Under the pieces are notes generated by a model that was not told where the DNA came from, ran no database searches, and saw only the letters and a list, made by a program, of their open reading frames with translations. From NCBI RefSeq assembly GCF_002934455.1, contig NZ_PTIR01000004.1:269834-333833 (forward strand): DNA of 64,000 nt, given 5' to 3'. The translations under genes and the position numbers were made by a program. The DNA is from Trinickia symbiotica. Its GTDB lineage: Bacteria > Pseudomonadota > Gammaproteobacteria > Burkholderiales > Burkholderiaceae. Shown one piece after another: positions 38,181-50,397 of this stretch (its first letter is position 1; each line of letters starts with the position of its first letter).

Positions 38181-38833
38181 TGTTTTTGCTCCTCTTCGCG
38201 AACGTCCGCGAACAACCAGCGCGGCTCGGGCGGCGTCACCTCGACGCGCATCCCGTCGAGCGCAAGGCGCCCTTCGACGAACCAGCGCACGGCGCGCGGA
38301 TAGATGATGTGCTCGCAGGCAAGCACGCGTGCCGAGAGCCGCTTCACGTCGTCGCCAGCGACGACGGGGACCGCGGCCTGGATCACGATCGGTCCGTGGT
38401 CAAGCTGCGGCGTGACGAAATGGACGGTCGCGCCGTGCAGCGCGACACCCGCTTCGAGCGCGCGCTGATGGGTCTTGAGCCCCGGGAAGCACGGTAACAG
38501 CGATGGGTGGACGTTCAGCATCCTGCCCGCGTAGCGCTCGACGAACGGCGTCGTCAAGACGCGCATGAACCCGGCGAGCACGACGAGATCGGGCTCGTAG
38601 CGATCGACGACGGCCGCCAGTTCCGTATCGAACGCCGCGCGCTCGGGAAATTCGAGGTGATCCACGACGGCCGTGGCGATGCCGTTCTCGGCCGCGAACG
38701 CCAGCCCCGCCGCGTCGGACCGATTCGCGACGACGGCCGCGACACGCGCCGGCCAAGCCTCGCGCGCGCAGCGGCGCACGATCGCTTGCATGTTGCTGCC
38801 CCGCCCTGAAATCAAAATCACAATATTCTTCAT
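38177..38833 (-). CDS. purN: Phosphoribosylglycinamide formyltransferase
   Basis: A 218-residue folate-dependent enzyme of purine synthesis that formylates GAR. Phosphate-binding GRGSNMQAI is at residues 10-18. The catalytic Asn and His are in MLNVHPSLLPCFPG, and the catalytic Asp is in TPQLDHGPIV. It is the first gene of an overlapping purN-methyltransferase-mscS block. The 216 bp to ribF hold a TATAAT at 38955-38960 on the plus strand without a good -35. Confidence 0.95.
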   Translation of the reverse strand: MKNIVILISGRGSNMQAIVRRCAREAWPARVAAVVANRSDAAGLAFAAENGIATAVVDHLEFPERAAFDTELAAVVDRYEPDLVVLAGFMRVLTTPFVERYAGRMLNVHPSLLPCFPGLKTHQRALEAGVALHGATVHFVTPQLDHGPIVIQAAVPVVAGDDVKRLSARVLACEHIIYPRAVRWFVEGRLALDGMRVEVTPPEPRWLFADVREEEQKQ

Positions 38834-39049
38834 TCAAGGATTTTATCATTCAGGTGCGGGTCGCCCCGACGCGAGCACCCTGCCTGGCCTCGCACGGGAA
38901 GTCCCGTTGGGCGATATCCGACGGCCTGCGGGGGCAGCGAACGCCGTGACCGTTTATAATCTCCTGCTTCGCAGCGCCTCGCGGCGCGCGTCGATCTTTG
39001 GTTTCGCGGCTTGCGGCTCACGCCCTTGCCGCCCACCCCAACGGCTATC

Positions 39050-40096
39050 GTGAGAGTCTTCCGCGGTCTTCCCAACGCCGAGAGCCGCGCGCCCTGCGCG
39101 CTGACGATCGGCAACTTCGACGGTGTCCACCGCGGGCACCAGGCCCTGCTCGCACGCGTGCGCGAAGCCGCGCGCGAGCGCGGCCTGCCCGCCTGCGTCA
39201 TGACCTTCGAGCCGCATCCGCGTGAATTCTTCGATCCGGCCGGCGCCCCCCCGCGCATCGCCATGCTGCGCGACAAGCTCGAAGCGCTGCGCATGAACGG
39301 CGTGGACCGCGTCGTCGTCGAGCACTTCAACCGCACGTTCGCGAGCCAGTCGCCCGACGCGTTCGTCGAGCGGATCATCGTCGGGGGCCTGCATGCGCGC
39401 TGGGTCCTGATCGGCGACGACTTCCGCTACGGATCCAAGCGCGCCGGCGATTTCGAATCGCTGAAGGCGGCCGGCGAGCGCCATGGCTTCGAAGTCGAGC
39501 GAATGGCGACGATCGTCGATCCGAGCGGCGCGCGCATCTCGAGCTCGGCGGTGCGCGCGTTCCTCACCGCGGGCGAGCTCGCTGCCGCGCGGGAGGCGCT
39601 CGGCCGCGACTATCTGATCAGCGGGCATGTCGTGCACGGCCTGAAGCTCGGCCGCGATCTCGGCTTTCCGACGCTGAATCTGCCGATCGCGCACAAGCGC
39701 CCCGCGCTCGCCGGCATCTTCATCGTGCGCGTGCACGGGATCGAAGCCGAGCCGCTCGCGGGCGTCGCAAGCCTTGGACTGCGCCCGACCGTCGACGATT
39801 CGGGCCGCGTGCTGCTCGAGGTTCATCTGCTCGACTGGCATGGCGACGCATATGGCAAACTCGTGCGCGTCGAATTCCTGAAGAAGCTGCGCGACGAGGA
39901 GAAGTTCACGGACCTCGAAGCGTTGACGCGGGCCATCGCGCGCGACGTCGCGAACGCGCGGGCCTATTTCGTCGCGACGGGCGGCGCGCGCGTGGGCATG
40001 GCCGCGCCGGCCGCCGCTCATCCTGCCGCGCCGAGCGCGCCGGGTAGCCGCGCGACCGGATTTTCGACATCGGCGACCGATCGAATTATTCGCTAG
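39050..40096 (+). CDS. ribF: Bifunctional riboflavin kinase/FAD synthetase
   Basis: A 348-residue protein making FMN then FAD. The N-terminal adenylyltransferase has TIGNFDGVHRGHQALL and VLIGDDFRYGSKRAGDF. The C-terminal kinase has GRDLGFPTLNLPI and ASLGLRPTVDDSGRVLLEVHLLDW. GTG 39050 (then RVFRGLPNAESRAPC) is chosen because family members begin there; no clear ribosome site supports it or the upstream TTG 39011. The last 40 residues are Ala/Pro-rich and probably disordered. No FMN riboswitch is seen upstream. Confidence 0.93.
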   Translation: MRVFRGLPNAESRAPCALTIGNFDGVHRGHQALLARVREAARERGLPACVMTFEPHPREFFDPAGAPPRIAMLRDKLEALRMNGVDRVVVEHFNRTFASQSPDAFVERIIVGGLHARWVLIGDDFRYGSKRAGDFESLKAAGERHGFEVERMATIVDPSGARISSSAVRAFLTAGELAAAREALGRDYLISGHVVHGLKLGRDLGFPTLNLPIAHKRPALAGIFIVRVHGIEAEPLAGVASLGLRPTVDDSGRVLLEVHLLDWHGDAYGKLVRVEFLKKLRDEEKFTDLEALTRAIARDVANARAYFVATGGARVGMAAPAAAHPAAPSAPGSRATGFSTSATDRIIR

Positions 40097-40240
40097 CCAC
40101 CGCAACACCCGAATGCAGCAGCGGCCCGACGGGTCATGACCTTGGGGCCACGTAGCGCTCGCACCGCCGCGCCGCCGACCGACACCGATTGAGTGGCGCC
40201 CGCAGTCCGGACGCCCAAACGAAGTTTCAGCGATCTCACT

Positions 40241-43078
40241 ATGAGCGACAAGAAAGCCGATTCGAAATCTCAGGCCAAGTACCCGGTCAACCTGCTCGAC
40301 ACGCCGTTCCCGATGCGCGGCGACCTTCCGAAGCGCGAGCCGCAACGCGTCAAAGAATGGGAGGAAAAGCGCGTCTACGACAAGATCCGTGCGGCGAGCC
40401 GGGGCCGGCCGCGCTTCGTGCTGCACGACGGGCCGCCCTACGCGAACGGCGACATCCACCTCGGCCACGCGGTGAACAAGATCCTGAAGGACATCATCGT
40501 CAAGTCGCGCAACATGGCCGGCTTCGACGCGGCCTACGTGCCTGGGTGGGACTGCCACGGCATGCCCATCGAGATCCAGATCGAAAAGCAGTTCGGCAAA
40601 TCGCTGCCCGTCACAGAGGTGCAGCAAAAGGCGCGCGCCTACGCGGCCGAGCAGATCGAGAAGCAGAAAGCCGGCTTCAAGCGGCTCGGCGTGCTCGGCG
40701 ATTGGGACAATCCGTACAAGACGATGAACTTCTCGAACGAGGCCGGCGAAATCCGCGCGCTCGCGAAGATCCTCGAGAAGGGCTACGTCTTTCGCGGATT
40801 GAAGCCCGTGAACTGGTGCTTCGATTGCGGCTCCGCGCTCGCCGAGGCCGAAGTCGAGTACAAGGATCGGAACGACCCTTCCGTCGACGTCCTGTTCCCG
40901 TTCGCCGATCCCGAGAAAACGGCGCGCGCGTTCGGGCTCGAAGCGCTGCCGCGCGCCGAGGGCGGCATCGTCATCTGGACCACGACACCGTGGACGATTC
41001 CGGCCAACCAGGCGCTCAACGTCCATCCCGAACTCGTCTATGCGCTCGTCGATACGCCGCGCGGCATGCTGATCCTCGCCGAAGAGCGCGTCGCGGCCTG
41101 CTTGCAGGAATTCGGCTTGACGGGCAAGGTCGTCGCCACGGCGCCCGGGGCGAAGCTTGCCAACGTGCGGTTTCATCATCCGCTCGCCTCGGCTCATCCC
41201 GGCTACAAGCGCACGTCGCCCGTCTACCTCGGCGAGTACGTGACGATCGATACGGGCACGGGCATCGTCCATTCGTCGCCGGCTTACGGCGTCGAAGACT
41301 TCGAGGCGTGCAAGGCACATGGGCTCGCCGATTCGGACATCATCAACCCCGTCATGGGCGACGGCCGCTACATCGAATCGCTGCCGCTCTTCGGCGGGCT
41401 CTCGATCTGGACGGCCAACGCGAAGATCATCGAAGCGCTCGATGCCGCGGGCACGCTGATTCACAAGGAAAAGTACACGCACAGCTACATGCACTGCTGG
41501 CGCCACAAGACGCCGATCATCTATCGGGCGACGTCGCAATGGTTCGCCGGCATGGATGTCGCGCCGAAGGACGGCGGACCGACGCTGCGCGAAACGGCGC
41601 TGGCGGGCGTGGAGGCCACCGCATTCTATCCGTCGTGGGGAAAGCAGCGCCTTCACAACATGATCGCGCACCGCCCGGACTGGACGCTGTCACGGCAGCG
41701 CCAATGGGGCGTGCCGATGGCGTTCTTCGTGCACAAGGAAACCGGCGAGCTCCACCCGCGCACGCTCGAGCTGCTCGAAGCCGTCGCCGAGCGCGTCGAA
41801 AAGCACGGCATCGAGGCATGGCAAACGCTCGATCCGCGCGAGCTGATCGGCGACGACGCGAACATGTACGAGAAGAACCGCGATACGCTCGACGTCTGGT
41901 TCGATTCGGGCACGACGCACTGGCACGTGCTGCGCGGCTCGCACAAAGACGTGTCGGCGTTCCCGGCCGACCTCTATCTCGAGGGCTCCGACCAGCACCG
42001 CGGCTGGTTTCACTCGTCGCTCTTGACGGCCTCGATGCTCGACGGGCGCGCGCCTTACAAGGCGCTGCTCACGCACGGCTTCACCGTCGACGGGGAAGGC
42101 CGCAAGATGAGCAAGTCGCTCGGCAACGGCGTCGATCCGCACGACGTGGCGAGCCGCCTCGGCGCCGAAATCATCCGCCTCTGGATCGCCTCGACCGACT
42201 ACTCGGGCGAGCTCGCGATTTCCGAGGAAATCCTGAAGCGCGTGACGGAGAGCTATCGCCGCATCCGCAACACACTGCGATTCCTGCTCGCCAACCTCTC
42301 GGACTTCGACTTCGCGAAGGACGCGCGACCGATCGACGAATGGCTCGAGATCGATCGCTATGCGGTGGCGCTTGCCGACGAGCTGCAGCGCGACATCCTC
42401 GCCCACTACGAAAAGTTCGAGTTCCATCCGGTCGTCGCGAAGCTGCTCACGTTCTGCTCCGAGGATCTCGGCGGCTTCTATCTCGATGTGCTGAAGGACC
42501 GGCTCTACACGTGCGCGCCCGATTCGAATGCGCGCCGCGCGGCGCAGACGGCCATCTACCACATCGCGCAAGGCCTGCTGCGGATCATGGCGCCGTTCCT
42601 CTCGTTCACGGCCGAAGAAGCGTGGCAAGTATTCCAGCCCGGCAAAGACACGATCTTCACGGAGCTTTACTACCGCTACCCCGAGGTTCCCGGCGGCGAT
42701 ACGCTTCGCGAGAAGTGGGCGCTCCTGCGCACGATCCGCGGCAACGTGACGAAGGCACTCGAGGAAGCACGCGTGGCCAATCTGATCGGCTCCTCACTGC
42801 AGGCGGAAGTCGAAATCCGCGCGACCGGCGCGGCCTTCGACGCGCTGAAGAGCCTCGACGACGATCTCAAGTTCGTGCTGATCACCTCCGCCGCGACGGT
42901 TGTCGAGGTCGGTTCGGAAGCCGAGGAAGGCGTCGATGTGATCGCTTCGAAGTACCTCAAATGCGAGCGGTGCTGGCACTATCGCGCGGACGTCGGCGCC
43001 GACGCCGCGCATCCGACGCTCTGCGGCCGCTGCGTCAGCAACCTCTTCGGCAACGGTGAAACGAGGAGCGCGGCATAA
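40241..43078 (+). CDS. ileS: Isoleucyl-tRNA synthetase
   Basis: A 945-residue class I synthetase of the bacterial IleS type. The HIGH motif appears as HLGH in [13 protein letters not shown] near residue 68, and KMSKS in [14 protein letters not shown] near residue 627. The CP1 editing domain lies between them ([27 protein letters not shown]). The C-terminal zinc finger is CERCWHYR...CGRC. It lies 144 bp after ribF, and its stop shares one base with the lspA start, a widely conserved pairing. Confidence 0.97.
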   Translation: MSDKKADSKSQAKYPVNLLDTPFPMRGDLPKREPQRVKEWEEKRVYDKIRAASRGRPRFVLHDGPPYANGDIHLGHAVNKILKDIIVKSRNMAGFDAAYVPGWDCHGMPIEIQIEKQFGKSLPVTEVQQKARAYAAEQIEKQKAGFKRLGVLGDWDNPYKTMNFSNEAGEIRALAKILEKGYVFRGLKPVNWCFDCGSALAEAEVEYKDRNDPSVDVLFPFADPEKTARAFGLEALPRAEGGIVIWTTTPWTIPANQALNVHPELVYALVDTPRGMLILAEERVAACLQEFGLTGKVVATAPGAKLANVRFHHPLASAHPGYKRTSPVYLGEYVTIDTGTGIVHSSPAYGVEDFEACKAHGLADSDIINPVMGDGRYIESLPLFGGLSIWTANAKIIEALDAAGTLIHKEKYTHSYMHCWRHKTPIIYRATSQWFAGMDVAPKDGGPTLRETALAGVEATAFYPSWGKQRLHNMIAHRPDWTLSRQRQWGVPMAFFVHKETGELHPRTLELLEAVAERVEKHGIEAWQTLDPRELIGDDANMYEKNRDTLDVWFDSGTTHWHVLRGSHKDVSAFPADLYLEGSDQHRGWFHSSLLTASMLDGRAPYKALLTHGFTVDGEGRKMSKSLGNGVDPHDVASRLGAEIIRLWIASTDYSGELAISEEILKRVTESYRRIRNTLRFLLANLSDFDFAKDARPIDEWLEIDRYAVALADELQRDILAHYEKFEFHPVVAKLLTFCSEDLGGFYLDVLKDRLYTCAPDSNARRAAQTAIYHIAQGLLRIMAPFLSFTAEEAWQVFQPGKDTIFTELYYRYPEVPGGDTLREKWALLRTIRGNVTKALEEARVANLIGSSLQAEVEIRATGAAFDALKSLDDDLKFVLITSAATVVEVGSEAEEGVDVIASKYLKCERCWHYRADVGADAAHPTLCGRCVSNLFGNGETRSAA

Positions 43079-43578
43079 TGGCGAAGACCCGTCCGATGCA
43101 AGCGAGCGGCACGCTCGCGCCGTGGCTCGGTATCGCGCTCATCGTCATCTTGTGCGATCAGTTGACGAAGATCGCCGTCACGAAAGTGCTCGCATACGCG
43201 ACGCCCTACCCGTTCACGCCGTTCTTCAACCTGCTGCTCGTGTTCAACCGGGGCGCGGCATTCAGCTTTCTCGCCGCGGCGGGCGGCTGGCAGCGTTGGG
43301 CGTTCACCGCGCTCGGCGTCGTGGCAGCGCTCGTCATCGTGTATCTGCTCAAGCGCCACGGCAACCAGCGGCTCTTTTGCGCGTCGCTGTCGCTGATCAT
43401 GGGCGGCGCGCTCGGCAACGTCATCGACCGGCTCGTGCACAGCCACGTGATCGACTTTCTCGACTTTCACGTCGGCGGCTGGCATTGGCCCGCGTTCAAC
43501 CTGGCCGACAGCGCGATCGTAATCGGCGCACTATTGCTGGTGTTGGACGAGCTGCGGCGCGTGGGCGGATCCCGCTGA
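43078..43578 (+). CDS. lspA: Lipoprotein signal peptidase
   Basis: A 166-residue inner-membrane aspartyl protease with four spans that removes signal peptides from prolipoproteins. The catalytic dyad is in [11 protein letters not shown] and [11 protein letters not shown]; other conserved blocks are DQLTKI and [10 protein letters not shown]. The ATG overlaps the ileS stop (TAATG). Confidence 0.96.
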   Translation: MAKTRPMQASGTLAPWLGIALIVILCDQLTKIAVTKVLAYATPYPFTPFFNLLLVFNRGAAFSFLAAAGGWQRWAFTALGVVAALVIVYLLKRHGNQRLFCASLSLIMGGALGNVIDRLVHSHVIDFLDFHVGGWHWPAFNLADSAIVIGALLLVLDELRRVGGSR

Positions 43579-43636
43579 GCGTGATCGGGCGCGCGAGGCG
43601 CATTCGCCTCGCCGATACGCACATTCGGAGGCAACG

Positions 43637-44851
43637 TTGGCAATTGCGGAACTCGCAGGAAAGCATCTGGTACTGGGCATGACGGGCGGCATCGCCTGTT
43701 ACAAGATCGCCGAGCTCACGCGGCTTCTGACGAAAGCCGGCGCAACGGTGCAAGTCGCGATGACCGAGGCGGCGACGCAGTTCATCACGCCCGTCACGAT
43801 GCAGGCGCTCTCGGGCCGCCCGGTCTTCACGAGCCAGTGGGACACGCGCATCGACAACAACATGGCGCACATCGATTTGTCGCGTGAGGCCGACGCGATT
43901 GTGATCGCTCCGGCGTCGGCGGACTTCATCGCCAAGCTCGTGCACGGCATGGCGAACGATCTGCTTTCGACGCTATGTCTCGCGCGCGATTGCCCCCTGC
44001 TCGTGGTGCCGGCGATGAACCGCCAGATGTGGGCGAACCCGGCCACGCAGCGCAACGTGGCGCAACTGCGCGCCGACGGCATACTCGTGCTGGGTCCCGA
44101 TTCGGGCTCGCAGGCCTGTGGTGAAATCGGCGACGGGCGCATGCTCGAGCCCGAGGCGACCTACGAGGCGATCGTTTCGTTCTTTCAGCCCAAGATCCTT
44201 GTCGGCCGGCGCGTACTGATCACGGCTGGCCCCACGTTCGAGCCGATCGATCCCGTGCGCGGCATCACCAACCGGTCGAGCGGCAAGATGGGTTTCGCGA
44301 TCGCCCGCGCAGCGCAGCAGGCCGGCGCCACGGTCCGTCTCGTCGCGGGCCCCGTCGCGCTGGGGACGCCCTGGGGCGTCGTTCGCGACGACGTGGAAAC
44401 GGCCCGGCAAATGTACGATGCCGTCCTCTCGACGGCAGCCGATTGCGACGTCTTCGTTTCCGTCGCGGCCGTGGCCGACTGGCGTGTCGACGAGGCGAGT
44501 GTCGAAAAGATCAAGAAGACGGCGGGGCACCGTGTGCCGAGCCTCGCTTTCGTCGAGAATCCCGACATCCTCGCGACGGTCGCGCAGTTGCCCAACGCGC
44601 CTTACTGCGTCGGTTTCGCGGCCGAAAGCGGCAATCTCGAGACGCACGGCGAAGAAAAGCGCGTGCGCAAGAACGTGCCACTCCTCGTCGGCAATCTCGG
44701 GCCCAAGACGTTCGGGCGCGACGACAATGAGGTCGTTCTCTTCGATGCGCACGGCGTCACGCGGCTGCCCCGGATGGACAAGGACGCGCTTGCGGTCGCG
44801 CTCGTGCGCGAAATCGCGCGCCGGCTGCCCGACGCGAGCCTCATTTCATGA
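43637..44851 (+). CDS. coaBC: Phosphopantothenoylcysteine decarboxylase/synthetase
   Basis: A 404-residue bifunctional coenzyme A enzyme. The N-terminal CoaC flavoprotein has LGMTGGIACYKIAEL, catalytic His in NMAHIDLSREAD and the PAMNRQMW loop. The C-terminal CoaB domain has ITAGPTFEPIDPVRGITNRSSGKMG and the lysine-rich EKIKKT. The start is taken as TTG 43637, because GGAGG sits five bases upstream and the protein aligns from MAIAELAGKHLV. It lies 58 bp after lspA and 57 bp before dut. Confidence 0.94.
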   Translation: MAIAELAGKHLVLGMTGGIACYKIAELTRLLTKAGATVQVAMTEAATQFITPVTMQALSGRPVFTSQWDTRIDNNMAHIDLSREADAIVIAPASADFIAKLVHGMANDLLSTLCLARDCPLLVVPAMNRQMWANPATQRNVAQLRADGILVLGPDSGSQACGEIGDGRMLEPEATYEAIVSFFQPKILVGRRVLITAGPTFEPIDPVRGITNRSSGKMGFAIARAAQQAGATVRLVAGPVALGTPWGVVRDDVETARQMYDAVLSTAADCDVFVSVAAVADWRVDEASVEKIKKTAGHRVPSLAFVENPDILATVAQLPNAPYCVGFAAESGNLETHGEEKRVRKNVPLLVGNLGPKTFGRDDNEVVLFDAHGVTRLPRMDKDALAVALVREIARRLPDASLIS

Positions 44852-44908
44852 GCGGCGCGCGAAGCGTGGCGCGCCGACCCCTTATCGTTTCCCGTTAGTC
44901 AACGCCGA

Positions 44909-45355
44909 ATGAAACTCGACCTGAAAATCCTCGATGCGCGCATGCGCGAATACTTGCCCGCTTACGCCACGCCGGGCAGCGCCGGCCTTGATTTGCGCGC
45001 CTGCCTCGACGAGCCGCTCACGATCGAGCCGGGCGAGACGCGGCTCGTGCCGACGGGCCTTGCCATCCACGTCGGCGATCCCGGCTACGCGGCACTGATC
45101 CTGCCGCGTTCGGGGCTCGGCCATAAACACGGGATCGTGCTCGGCAACCTCGTCGGCCTGATCGACTCGGACTATCAGGGAGAGCTGATGATTTCGACGT
45201 GGAATCGCGGCCAGACGACGTTCACGCTCAATCCGATGGAGCGTCTCGCGCAACTGGTCATCGTGCCGATCGTGCAGGCGCAATTCAATATCGTCGACGA
45301 TTTCGTCGAAAGCGAGCGCGGCGCGGGCGGCTTCGGCAGCACCGGCAAGCACTGA
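44909..45355 (+). CDS. dut: dUTP diphosphatase
   Basis: A 148-residue homotrimeric dUTPase keeping uracil out of DNA. All five family motifs are visible: [42 protein letters not shown] and [10 protein letters not shown]. It is the last gene of the ileS-lspA-coaBC-dut run and ends at a strong terminator. Confidence 0.96.
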   Translation: MKLDLKILDARMREYLPAYATPGSAGLDLRACLDEPLTIEPGETRLVPTGLAIHVGDPGYAALILPRSGLGHKHGIVLGNLVGLIDSDYQGELMISTWNRGQTTFTLNPMERLAQLVIVPIVQAQFNIVDDFVESERGAGGFGSTGKH

Positions 45356-45393
45356 ACGGGGCGCCGCGCGTCCGTCGCCGCCCCACAAAAACC

Positions 45394-45427
45394 AAGCGGC
45401 GCGGGAGTTTTCCCGCGCCGCTTTTTT
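45394..45427. terminator. Intrinsic terminator between dut and clpA
   Basis: A 13-bp GC-rich stem (45394-45406 with 45411-45423) and GTTT loop, followed on the plus strand by a run of six T starting in the stem. The A-rich stretch on the left could serve the converging clpA transcript. Confidence 0.88.
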
Positions 45428-45462
45428 CATGTCGGACCGGACGGTCCGCCGCAACCGCGCCC

Positions 45463-47756
<2,294 letters not shown>

Positions 47757-47760
<4 letters not shown>

Positions 47761-48071
47761 GCTTCCTCCATCACGCACTGCAGCGGATGCCCTGCCTGCC
47801 GTGCGTGCGTAACAACCTGCTCGACTTTGGTCGACGCAATGTCCCGCGTGTAGACCCCACAAACTCCCCGCCCCTCGCGATGCACCTTGAGCATGATCTG
47901 CGTCGCGGTCTCTCGGTCTTTATTGAAATATTCCTGCACGATCATCACGACAAACTCCATTGGCGTGAAATCGTCATTCAACAGTACCACTTTATACATG
48001 GACGGCGGTTTCAGCTCGTTTTCCTGCCGCTCGAGTACCGTGCCGTCCTGCCTGTCCGGGATAATCGCCAT
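47757..48071 (-). CDS. clpS: ClpA adaptor ClpS (N-end rule)
   Basis: A 104-residue adaptor that hands N-degron proteins to ClpAP. A flexible N-terminus of about 25 residues precedes the conserved fold: [17 protein letters not shown] with the acidic pocket, then [20 protein letters not shown]. No ribosome-binding site precedes ATG 48071. The best promoter places the transcription start at or within a base or two of that ATG, so the mRNA may be leaderless. Confidence 0.95.
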
Positions 48072-48458
48072 ACACCCATTCTAAACAACTCGGTCGCGCC
48101 CGCAATCCTCCGGAAACCCGACCGAAGAGCCGCCGAGCGCACCGCCGCGGTGCGATCGGCATGCACCCGCGCGAACCCCATGCACCGCGCGAACCCGCCG
48201 TGGAGCCGCTTCCCCGCCGCCGTTGGGCGACGCTTCGAGGGCGCGGTCCGCAGTTCGATCGAGTATCGCACAACGCGTGCCGGTCGCGCCGCCGGCGATG
48301 CGGCGCACACCGGCTGACAAGTCCCGCACTAGTCCGATGTGCGTCGATTATGCGACTTTTCAAGTGACCTCGCTTGCGTCAGCGCACACTGAGAAGTCGG
48401 AAAAACCCTCACAGGCAACAACCGCGCGCAAGCGCGCACGCATCATCTCAAAATTCCC
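48072..48458. other. Divergent spacer between clpS and the cold-shock gene
   Basis: About 390 bp of GC-rich sequence up to the cold-shock promoter, with no frame showing a recognisable family and no RNA gene. Apart from the clpS promoter at its left edge I see no clear element. Confidence 0.5.
48078..48105 (-). promoter_or_regulatory. Predicted clpS promoter
   Basis: Minus strand: TTGCGG (48105-48100), 16 bp, TAGAAT (48083-48078). Predicted start about 48071, coinciding with the clpS ATG. Confidence 0.5.
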
Positions 48459-48487
48459 TTGACACTTCCTTAAAGAGGTCCAACAAT
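48459..48487 (+). promoter_or_regulatory. Promoter of the cold-shock gene
   Basis: TTGACA (48459-48464, perfect), 17 bp, AACAAT (48482-48487). It gives a leader of about 145 nt (48494-48638). Long structured leaders are characteristic of cold-induced csp mRNAs. Confidence 0.7.
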
Positions 48488-48638
48488 CAAGCTGGCACTT
48501 TTTTTCAGCTGGCTGCAACAAGTGCAAGTACGAAAAAATGCCGAGGTGAGCTTGTGCGGAGGGGGCGGCTGCGAGAGCGGCTGTCCGGCTTTTCGAGCGT
48601 GCTCGTGGTAGGACATGAGAGTTACAGGGGAAGTTGGT

Positions 48639-48845
48639 ATGGCAACTGGTACGGTCAAGTGGTTCAACGACGCGAAAGGCTTCGGGTTCATTACGCCGGA
48701 CGAAGGTGGTGAGGATCTGTTTGCGCATTTCTCGGCCATCCAGATGAACGGGTTCAAGACGCTGAAGGAAGGTCAGAAGGTGTCCTTCGAGGTGGTCCAA
48801 GGCCCGAAGGGCAAGCAAGCGTCGAACATCCAGGCTGCTGCCTGA
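48639..48845 (+). CDS. cspA: CspA-family cold-shock protein
   Basis: A 68-residue single cold-shock domain that binds single-stranded RNA/DNA and melts RNA structure. RNP1 is KGFGFITP and RNP2 is DLFAHFSAI. It starts [15 protein letters not shown] at ATG 48639 with GGGGAAG upstream; an in-frame ATG at 48615 would add eight atypical residues. The long leader suggests temperature-dependent control. It is divergent from clpS and is followed by a strong terminator. Confidence 0.95.
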   Translation: MATGTVKWFNDAKGFGFITPDEGGEDLFAHFSAIQMNGFKTLKEGQKVSFEVVQGPKGKQASNIQAAA

Positions 48846-48869
48846 CATCGTTCGAGCGTTGTGCATTCG

Positions 48870-48897
48870 AAAACCCGGCTGCGGCCGGGTTTTTTTC
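48870..48897 (+). terminator. Intrinsic terminator of the cold-shock gene
   Basis: A 10-bp stem AAAACCCGGC (48870-48879) with its complement from 48884, loop TGCG, and a run of seven or more T. Confidence 0.9.
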
Positions 48898-48974
48898 GCG
48901 TTGTGAAATCCCGCCGCGGCACCTGAGCCCGACCCGTCCGGTCAGTGCACCTTCCCAAAGCATCAAATCTCATT

Positions 48975-48996
48975 TTCGGCGCAGGCTGGCGCCGAA
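48975..48996 (-). terminator. Weak hairpin downstream of the immunity pseudogene
   Basis: TTCGGCGC (48975-48982) and GCGCCGAA (48989-48996) form an 8-bp stem, but no T-run follows on the minus strand. It may close the toxin/immunity transcript or mark the island edge. Confidence 0.35.
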
Positions 48997-49053
48997 TCAT
49001 TGCGTTGAGTCAATAAACGAGCGTTCGGCGAATGCGCCGTCCGTAGCCTGCAG

Positions 49054-49790
49054 TCAGATATCCGCGTATGCGGGCAGCAAGTCTTGATCGACCAAGCGGA
49101 TTTCGATGCGGTTCGCGACTTCGACATGTTCCGGGTTCTCCGCGGAAAATACGTCGTCCGTGACGCTCACGATGATGGTGCCCACCTGCTCGTTGCCTGC
49201 CTCAAGAACCGGAATCAACGCGCGAGCTTCCGGCACCTGTTGCACAGTGATGACCTTCGGCAGATACAGCATCCAGCCGACGCCCGGCTTGTCATCGAAC
49301 ACCTGCTTTTCGAAATACGCTCGTGGGGAGACCGACACGTCTGCCGAGTCATAGGTGTGAGCAATCGCCAACACAACATCCTGCACGGCGGCGCAGTTGC
49401 CCAGCCGCTGCGTCGGCACAGCTTGCTCGGGCAGATCAATTTCTACCTCGGAAGGCATCGGGCCTGAGTCAATCGATAGCTTGAGTTGCGCGCCGTCTAC
49501 CGAATCGTTGTGTCCGTTCCAAAATCCGACAACCTTCGGACGGCTCTTCTTCTTGCCTTCATACCGCGTGGACAGGACGCCAATATTGCCGACGACGGAA
49601 CGCCCGGTGCTTCGAATACCGGGTAAAAGCGAGCCTCTTCCTTGGTTTCGCCGGTCAGATACCATTCCGCAAGCCGGTCGTCCTTGCTTGCAAGCATTTC
49701 GATCACGGCCCACAAGCGACGAAGATGAACATCGAAATCGCCAACATTTGCGAAGTCGGGCGGGTCTCGAAATTGAGCAAGAATATTCAT
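49054..49790 (-). pseudogene. Imm52-family immunity protein, frameshifted
   Basis: Two overlapping frames together give one Imm52-like protein of about 245 residues. The first begins MNILAQFRDPPDFANVGDFD at ATG 49790 and keeps family character to about PSSAILA. The second resumes with VLSTRYEGKKKSRPKVVGFW and runs to the stop at 49054. Rejoining them needs one extra base near 49577-49578. Imm52 proteins neutralise Tox-REase-5 nucleases, and the toxin gene ends four bases upstream. The break could be a true deletion, a sequencing error or, less likely, programmed -1 frameshifting; I see no classic slippery heptamer. Confidence 0.75.
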
Positions 49791-49794
49791 AGGG

Positions 49795-50397
49795 TCACGG
49801 CTGATAGACGGACTGAACGCGTTGTCGGACACACGCGCGAAGCATCAATTGTCGTGCGAGCGGTGTCATGAAATACCATGTGAGCCGCGCCGGCGGATGA
49901 GAATTTACCTCGGCTGCTTGATTCACAAGCTGCTCTTCCATTCCGACAAATCCCGAAAAGAATGGCTTCACCTTGTCGGTAAGCGGATCGATGAACTGAT
50001 CGTACGCAGCCTTGGTTTCTTGAAGCATGCAAGCGCTTGGCATAAAACCATCGAAGTCAATACCCTGCCAATTCCACTCGTCACTCCATCGACACTCTTC
50101 AGCGTCGAACGCGAACCCAGTGATGCGCGCTTGATAGCGGTACGAGGTCCAGTTTACGCCGTGGTTCATGCGCCTTTTGAAGCCTTCCTCGGGCGGACAT
50201 TTCTTGCACTTCTCGTCGGTACGCGGCAACGTCCGTGCGGCAGGCGCAGCCTTGCTGTCTTCCTTCTTCGTGTCGCCGGACAGACTACCCGTTGCCCCGA
50301 CCGCCGCCCCGCCCAATAAAGCTGCGCCAGCGCGCGCCAAGACCGGACCAAGGGCTCGCGCTGCCCCCGCTATCACCGGAACCGCCAGACCCGCCAT
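49795..50397 (-). CDS. Tox-REase-5 domain nuclease toxin (T6SS effector)
   Basis: A 200-residue putative DNase effector. Residues 1-40 are Ala/Gly-rich and hydrophobic (AGLAVPVIAGAARALGPVLA). The toxin domain starts with a Cys pair (KCKKCPPEEG) and continues NWTSYRYQARITGF, WQGIDFDGFMPSACMLQETK. The Asp of DFDG and the ExK of QETKAAYD fit a restriction-endonuclease-fold active site. GGGAGG lies eight bases before ATG 50397. Tox-REase-5 with Imm52 is a known Burkholderia/Pseudomonas T6SS pair. The toxin frame is intact although its immunity gene is broken. Confidence 0.82.
   Translation of the reverse strand: MAGLAVPVIAGAARALGPVLARAGAALLGGAAVGATGSLSGDTKKEDSKAAPAARTLPRTDEKCKKCPPEEGFKRRMNHGVNWTSYRYQARITGFAFDAEECRWSDEWNWQGIDFDGFMPSACMLQETKAAYDQFIDPLTDKVKPFFSGFVGMEEQLVNQAAEVNSHPPARLTWYFMTPLARQLMLRACVRQRVQSVYQP

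Noticed and set aside
38834..39049. FMN riboswitch upstream of ribF
   Set aside because: No sequence resembling the conserved RFN element is present, and the spacer is too short to hold one with its expression platform.
38954..41671. A 905-codon minus-strand frame
   Set aside because: Antisense to ribF and ileS, no recognisable family and no ribosome site.
40189..43059. A 956-codon plus-strand frame overlapping ileS out of frame
   Set aside because: The ileS frame has HLGH, KMSKS and the zinc finger in order. The other frame is low-complexity Arg/Ala-rich and has no motifs.
49570..49600. Programmed -1 frameshift site in the Imm52 gene
   Set aside because: No X XXY YYZ heptamer with a following stem is evident at the break. 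A simple one-base deletion or sequence error explains it better.
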